DNA from: JAHRAW01 sp965243285
GTDB lineage: Bacteria > Pseudomonadota > Gammaproteobacteria > Arenicellales > Poriferihabitantaceae
Assembly: GCA_965243285.1 (NCBI GenBank)
Contig: OZ251537.1
Span: 2,728,001-2,792,000, forward strand
Direction: 5' to 3'
DNA length: 64,000 bases
Part shown: positions 61,205-64,000 of the stretch, piece after piece
Layout of the letters: each line of letters opens with the position of its first letter
Numbering within the stretch: position 1 is the stretch's first letter
Translations under genes and position numbers: made by a program
The notes under the pieces: model-generated
What the model was told of the DNA's origin: nothing
The model's input: only the letters and a program-made list of their open reading frames with translations
Database searches by the model: none

Positions 61205-62299
61205 GTGATGCTGATGAATGATCAATACTTTCAAGTTCCCAAAAAAATGATGGTCGTGCCCACCAGTCGTGCAGCCTATAGCGATCGAACGGCTTGGTTG
61301 ATGTGCGAGATGAGCGCGCTGGCGTATTTGCCATTCGATGGCGACAGCTCGTTGGCTAAGGAAATAAAAAACATTACGGGCGTTATAAAATTTGCTTGCA
61401 AGGTTAAAAAAGCGGAACAAATGGCCGCTAAAATTTCCGCCCTTGAAGATAGTTTGATGAAATATATCGATCACAAAACCGGCCATGGCGAGCGCGGAAA
61501 AACAGCCGGCGAAAAACTATTGGAAACCGGTCTCGGCGTCGGCGGGTTTTCATTAGCGCAGATCTTCAATTGCGATGACACTCAAGGTTTTTTAGCGACA
61601 AGAGAAGCGGATAAGGTGGCGGCGCTGGCTTTTCGCGGCACGCAATGCAATAGTTGGAAAGACATCAAGACCGATTTGAAAGTTAGATTTCATCGAGGCA
61701 CCAACGGCGCCCATGTGCATGCTGGGTTTTCCGGCGCATTCAATAGTGTAAAGGACGAGGTTCAACAAGCGGTCACAGCGCTAAGCGGATATTCCCTCTA
61801 CATCACCGGGCACTCGCTGGGCGGCGCATTGGCGATTATTGCCGCCAAAGAACTTGAAAGCGACCACACGGCGGCCTGCTATACCTTCGGCAGCCCCAGG
61901 GTGGGTAGCGAAGAGTTCGGCGAGCAAATTAAGACGCCGGTTTATCGAATCGTTAATGCGGCCGATGGCGTGCCCCGCGTGCCGCCTAGTTTTATCACCG
62001 GTCTGGCCGCCGGCGTTGTGTCGATGGTTAATGGCAAAGTGGGCGAGAGCATCAGAAATAGATATTGTGGATATAAGCATTATGGCGATATGCGTTATCT
62101 CACTGCCTGCGATAATAATATCTCCAAGCTAAAGGTGCTCGAAAATTTGGGCATGCCATTTAGAGGCGCCAGGCTGTTTAGACGAGTCTCATCGCGGGGG
62201 TTTTTGATTATGGGGAAAGACCACCGCATTAATGAATATCGAGATAAATTGAAACACTATGCGCTGCATCGAAATGCCCGGCAACCCACGGATGATTAA
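61205..62299 (+). CDS. Class 3 lipase family protein (copy 2)
   Basis: Identical to 37594-38688: GHSLGG with S204, D255, H341. Confidence 0.88.
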   Translation: MMLMNDQYFQVPKKMMVVPTSRAAYSDRTAWLMCEMSALAYLPFDGDSSLAKEIKNITGVIKFACKVKKAEQMAAKISALEDSLMKYIDHKTGHGERGKTAGEKLLETGLGVGGFSLAQIFNCDDTQGFLATREADKVAALAFRGTQCNSWKDIKTDLKVRFHRGTNGAHVHAGFSGAFNSVKDEVQQAVTALSGYSLYITGHSLGGALAIIAAKELESDHTAACYTFGSPRVGSEEFGEQIKTPVYRIVNAADGVPRVPPSFITGLAAGVVSMVNGKVGESIRNRYCGYKHYGDMRYLTACDNNISKLKVLENLGMPFRGARLFRRVSSRGFLIMGKDHRINEYRDKLKHYALHRNARQPTDD

Positions 62300-62302
62300 A
62301 AG

Positions 62303-62783
62303 TGGATTTATATACCTAAATCTGCACGGTGGGTTTGGTTTTGGGTTTGCTTTTGATTTTGGCTGTTACGCTTTACTCCCCCCGTTTTAATGCGGGATAA
62401 GTCAAGACTGGCGGGCTTCATCGCCAGTTTTGGTGGGGGGTGGGTTTGATTTTGGGTTTGATTTTGGTTTTGCTTTTGCTTTTGCTGTTGCTTTGACTTT
62501 GATTTTTCTGTTGATGTTGTATCTTTTCACTCCCTTTTGTGGCTGATGGGGTAAATTTGTGGCTGATGGGGTAAAAATTTAAAGGCAAAAACGACAATCG
62601 AAAATCAAAAGTCGAGTAAAACCTAACATTAAAGATATCCCCCCACCAAAACTGGCTAAAAGCCGCCAGTTTTGGCTCCACCTCCCGAAAAAGCATGGGG
62701 GGGAGCAAAGACTAAAGGCGAAAAGCCAAAGCCAAAGCCAAAAGCCAAAAGCAAAAATCAAACGCAGCCCCCTAAATCAGCCG
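62303..62783. repeat. Composite low-complexity repeat with hairpins and palindrome (copy 2)
   Basis: Mirror of 37110-37590, including the palindromic repeat at 62303-62322 and both GCCAGTTTTGG hairpins. No gene. Confidence 0.65.
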
Positions 62784-62802
62784 CTGACCTCAAAAACGCC
62801 AA

Positions 62803-62928
62803 TCGAACGGCATGTTGGTGCTGGAAAACGACCACGACCAAGCCGCCACGGTGCGTACATTATTCGCCCACCATGGCTTCACCGCCATCGCCACGCACCG
62901 CGATTTAGGCGGCTGCGAATATAGCAAA
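62803..62928 (+). pseudogene. Fragment duplicating the 3' end of prmC (copy 2)
   Basis: Mirror of 36965-37090; here it reads on the plus strand as MLVLENDHDQAATVRTLFAH followed by HGFTAIATHRDL. Confidence 0.8.
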
Positions 62929-62993
62929 ACCCCCGCCCGTTTTGCAGCGAACGGGGGCGTGGGTGTCGGTTGAAACCGGCGATCTTTTGGTTT

Positions 62994-63323
62994 TTATTTA
63001 CTCCCTTTTCTTTGATTGCATTTCGCGCATAGCATTTGGCAGTTGTCGTCGTTGGTCGGACCGCCTTCGCTGCATGGTTCGATGTGGTCGCCGTGCATTT
63101 GCTTTGCGGTAAATTTTTTGTTTGCAGTGGCGCATGGATTGCCAGCCCGGGCAAATTCCTTTTTGCTTTCGGTAGGCTGAATCTTTTTGAATTTTGGTAA
63201 ATGCGCGAGTGTTCAGGTGATGCGGAGCACCGGTTAAAACATAGGCATAAATTCCCTTATGTTTGATGTCGTGATGCTCTTCCAATTTAGCGATTCGCTT
63301 CTCTAAATCGACCGGAGCGGTCG
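62994..63323 (-). pseudogene. Remnant of an HNH endonuclease C-terminus (copy 2)
   Basis: Mirror of 36570-36899 with the same frameshift and the same junction to the methyltransferase remnant. Confidence 0.7.
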
Positions 63324-64000
63324 AGTTTGCCAGTCCAGTTTGGATTCACCAATGCTGGCAATAGCCCTTGCCTTACATCGTAATCTGATCCGATAATTTC
63401 GAACTGGTCAGGATTGTATTTATCCAAAAAACTAATCGGCACACCCATCACCCCCGCATAATCTTTGGGGATAAGTTTCACCTTCTCGACATTGATCGCA
63501 TCGTAGTTGTCATATTTCGGATAGTCGGTCGGGTTATAGGTAAAATATAAACCCTAGTGGTTTATGACGTTTGCTGTGATCTAAATTGGTATACCAATAC
63601 ACATTGCCCATGTGCATGAATTTTGTACCGTGTTCTTCTGAATCGAATTTTTCTGCGTAGCCCCGTACGACAAATTTTTTCGCATTGTTATTTAGGCCTA
63701 ACCAAATTTTATTATCTTTGATCAGTTTGAAAATTTTCTTATAGGATATGGCATTCATATTGCCTAAAATCAAAAACTTTTTATCGTACTTAACCAGTTG
63801 GGCGACATACTCGCGAAACAACGAGAACGGCGGATTGGTCACCACAATATCCGCTTGTTGTAACAGCTCGAGCAACTCATCATTACGGAAATCGCCATCG
63901 CTTTTTAGGTGACGAGGGCGGCCGGTTTTGCAGCCGTTATATTTCAAATAAACCGCCTGCTCGGAATCATGTTGGCTAAAAATATCCGGGTTTTGATTTT
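63287..64000 (-). pseudogene. EcoRI-type adenine methyltransferase, frameshifted (copy 2, cut by window end)
   Basis: Mirror of 35893-36606. The catalytic NPPF is present (minus strand) and the same single-base frameshift lies near 63550. The N-terminal part lies beyond the window. Confidence 0.8.

Larger units (their letters stand above)
57048..64000 (-). repeat. Inverted repeat arm 2, at least 6.95 kb, truncated by the window end
   Basis: Reverse complement of 35893-42845 by the rule y = 99893 - x. All genes inside have the same predicted proteins as their arm-1 counterparts. The repeat continues at the last base of the window. Confidence 0.92.

Noticed and set aside
1..64000. tRNA or rRNA genes
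   Set aside because: No stretch with the conserved TPsiC-arm sequence and cloverleaf pairing was recognised by eye; a tRNAscan-type search would be needed to exclude one.

Overview
The window looks like a gammaproteobacterial chromosome. The block yqgE-ruvX-pyrR-pyrB-pyrC' is laid out as in Pseudomonas-like genomes, hemA-prfA-prmC is a classical proteobacterial cluster, and cmoAB, outer-membrane porins and a Do-type periplasmic protease fit the same assignment. The genome appears to be decaying or repeat-rich. It has many frameshifted or truncated defence and mobile genes, scattered palindromic repeats, and in-frame short tandem repeats inside otherwise conserved enzymes. Genes for methylated-amine and propionyl-CoA metabolism suggest a marine or host-associated life; that is inference only.

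Layout. 1-5.8 kb: yqgE end, ruvX, pyrR (3' frameshift), pyrB and the non-catalytic dihydroorotase-like partner pyrC'. A DNA methyltransferase plus a fragment of an MmeI-type restriction enzyme is wedged between pyrB and pyrC'. 6-7.5 kb: Do protease. 7.6-10.7 kb: two remnants of one IS1182-like element around a DUF924 gene, with palindromic and low-complexity repeats. 10.7-14.5 kb: J-domain protein, PBP-like transpeptidase, thyA, folA, DUF6164. 14.5-19.1 kb: a defence-like block (two decayed PD-(D/E)XK nucleases, a WYL regulator, a DUF2779 nuclease). 19.1-25.4 kb (minus strand): lipoprotein, cmoB, cmoA, mce, meaB, pccA. 25.6-35.4 kb: two MttB-family methyltransferases, an FAD/GcvT demethylating dehydrogenase, an HAD phosphatase and a HisA paralogue, plus a secreted M48/MORN protein and a DUF3800 gene flanked by two structured direct repeats.

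35.9-64 kb is a giant palindrome. Positions x and 99893-x are reverse complements from about 35893-42845 and 57048-64000 (the second arm runs off the window). Each arm holds a broken EcoRI-type methyltransferase, an HNH remnant, a prmC tail fragment, a class 3 lipase, prmC, prfA and hemA. The 14 kb between the arms holds a complete branched-chain amino-acid type ABC transporter (livKHMGF), three related porins that share one leader and signal-peptide sequence, and five copies (three intact in tandem, two broken) of a coiled-coil membrane-anchored protein found downstream of each porin.

The most interesting candidate system is this porin/coiled-coil locus. It has a structured leader common to all three porins, divergent presumed surface loops, variable-length coiled coils, and inverted repeats that could flip the locus. 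The second is the DUF3800 gene between two covarying hairpin repeats. An assembly artefact must be excluded for the palindrome.
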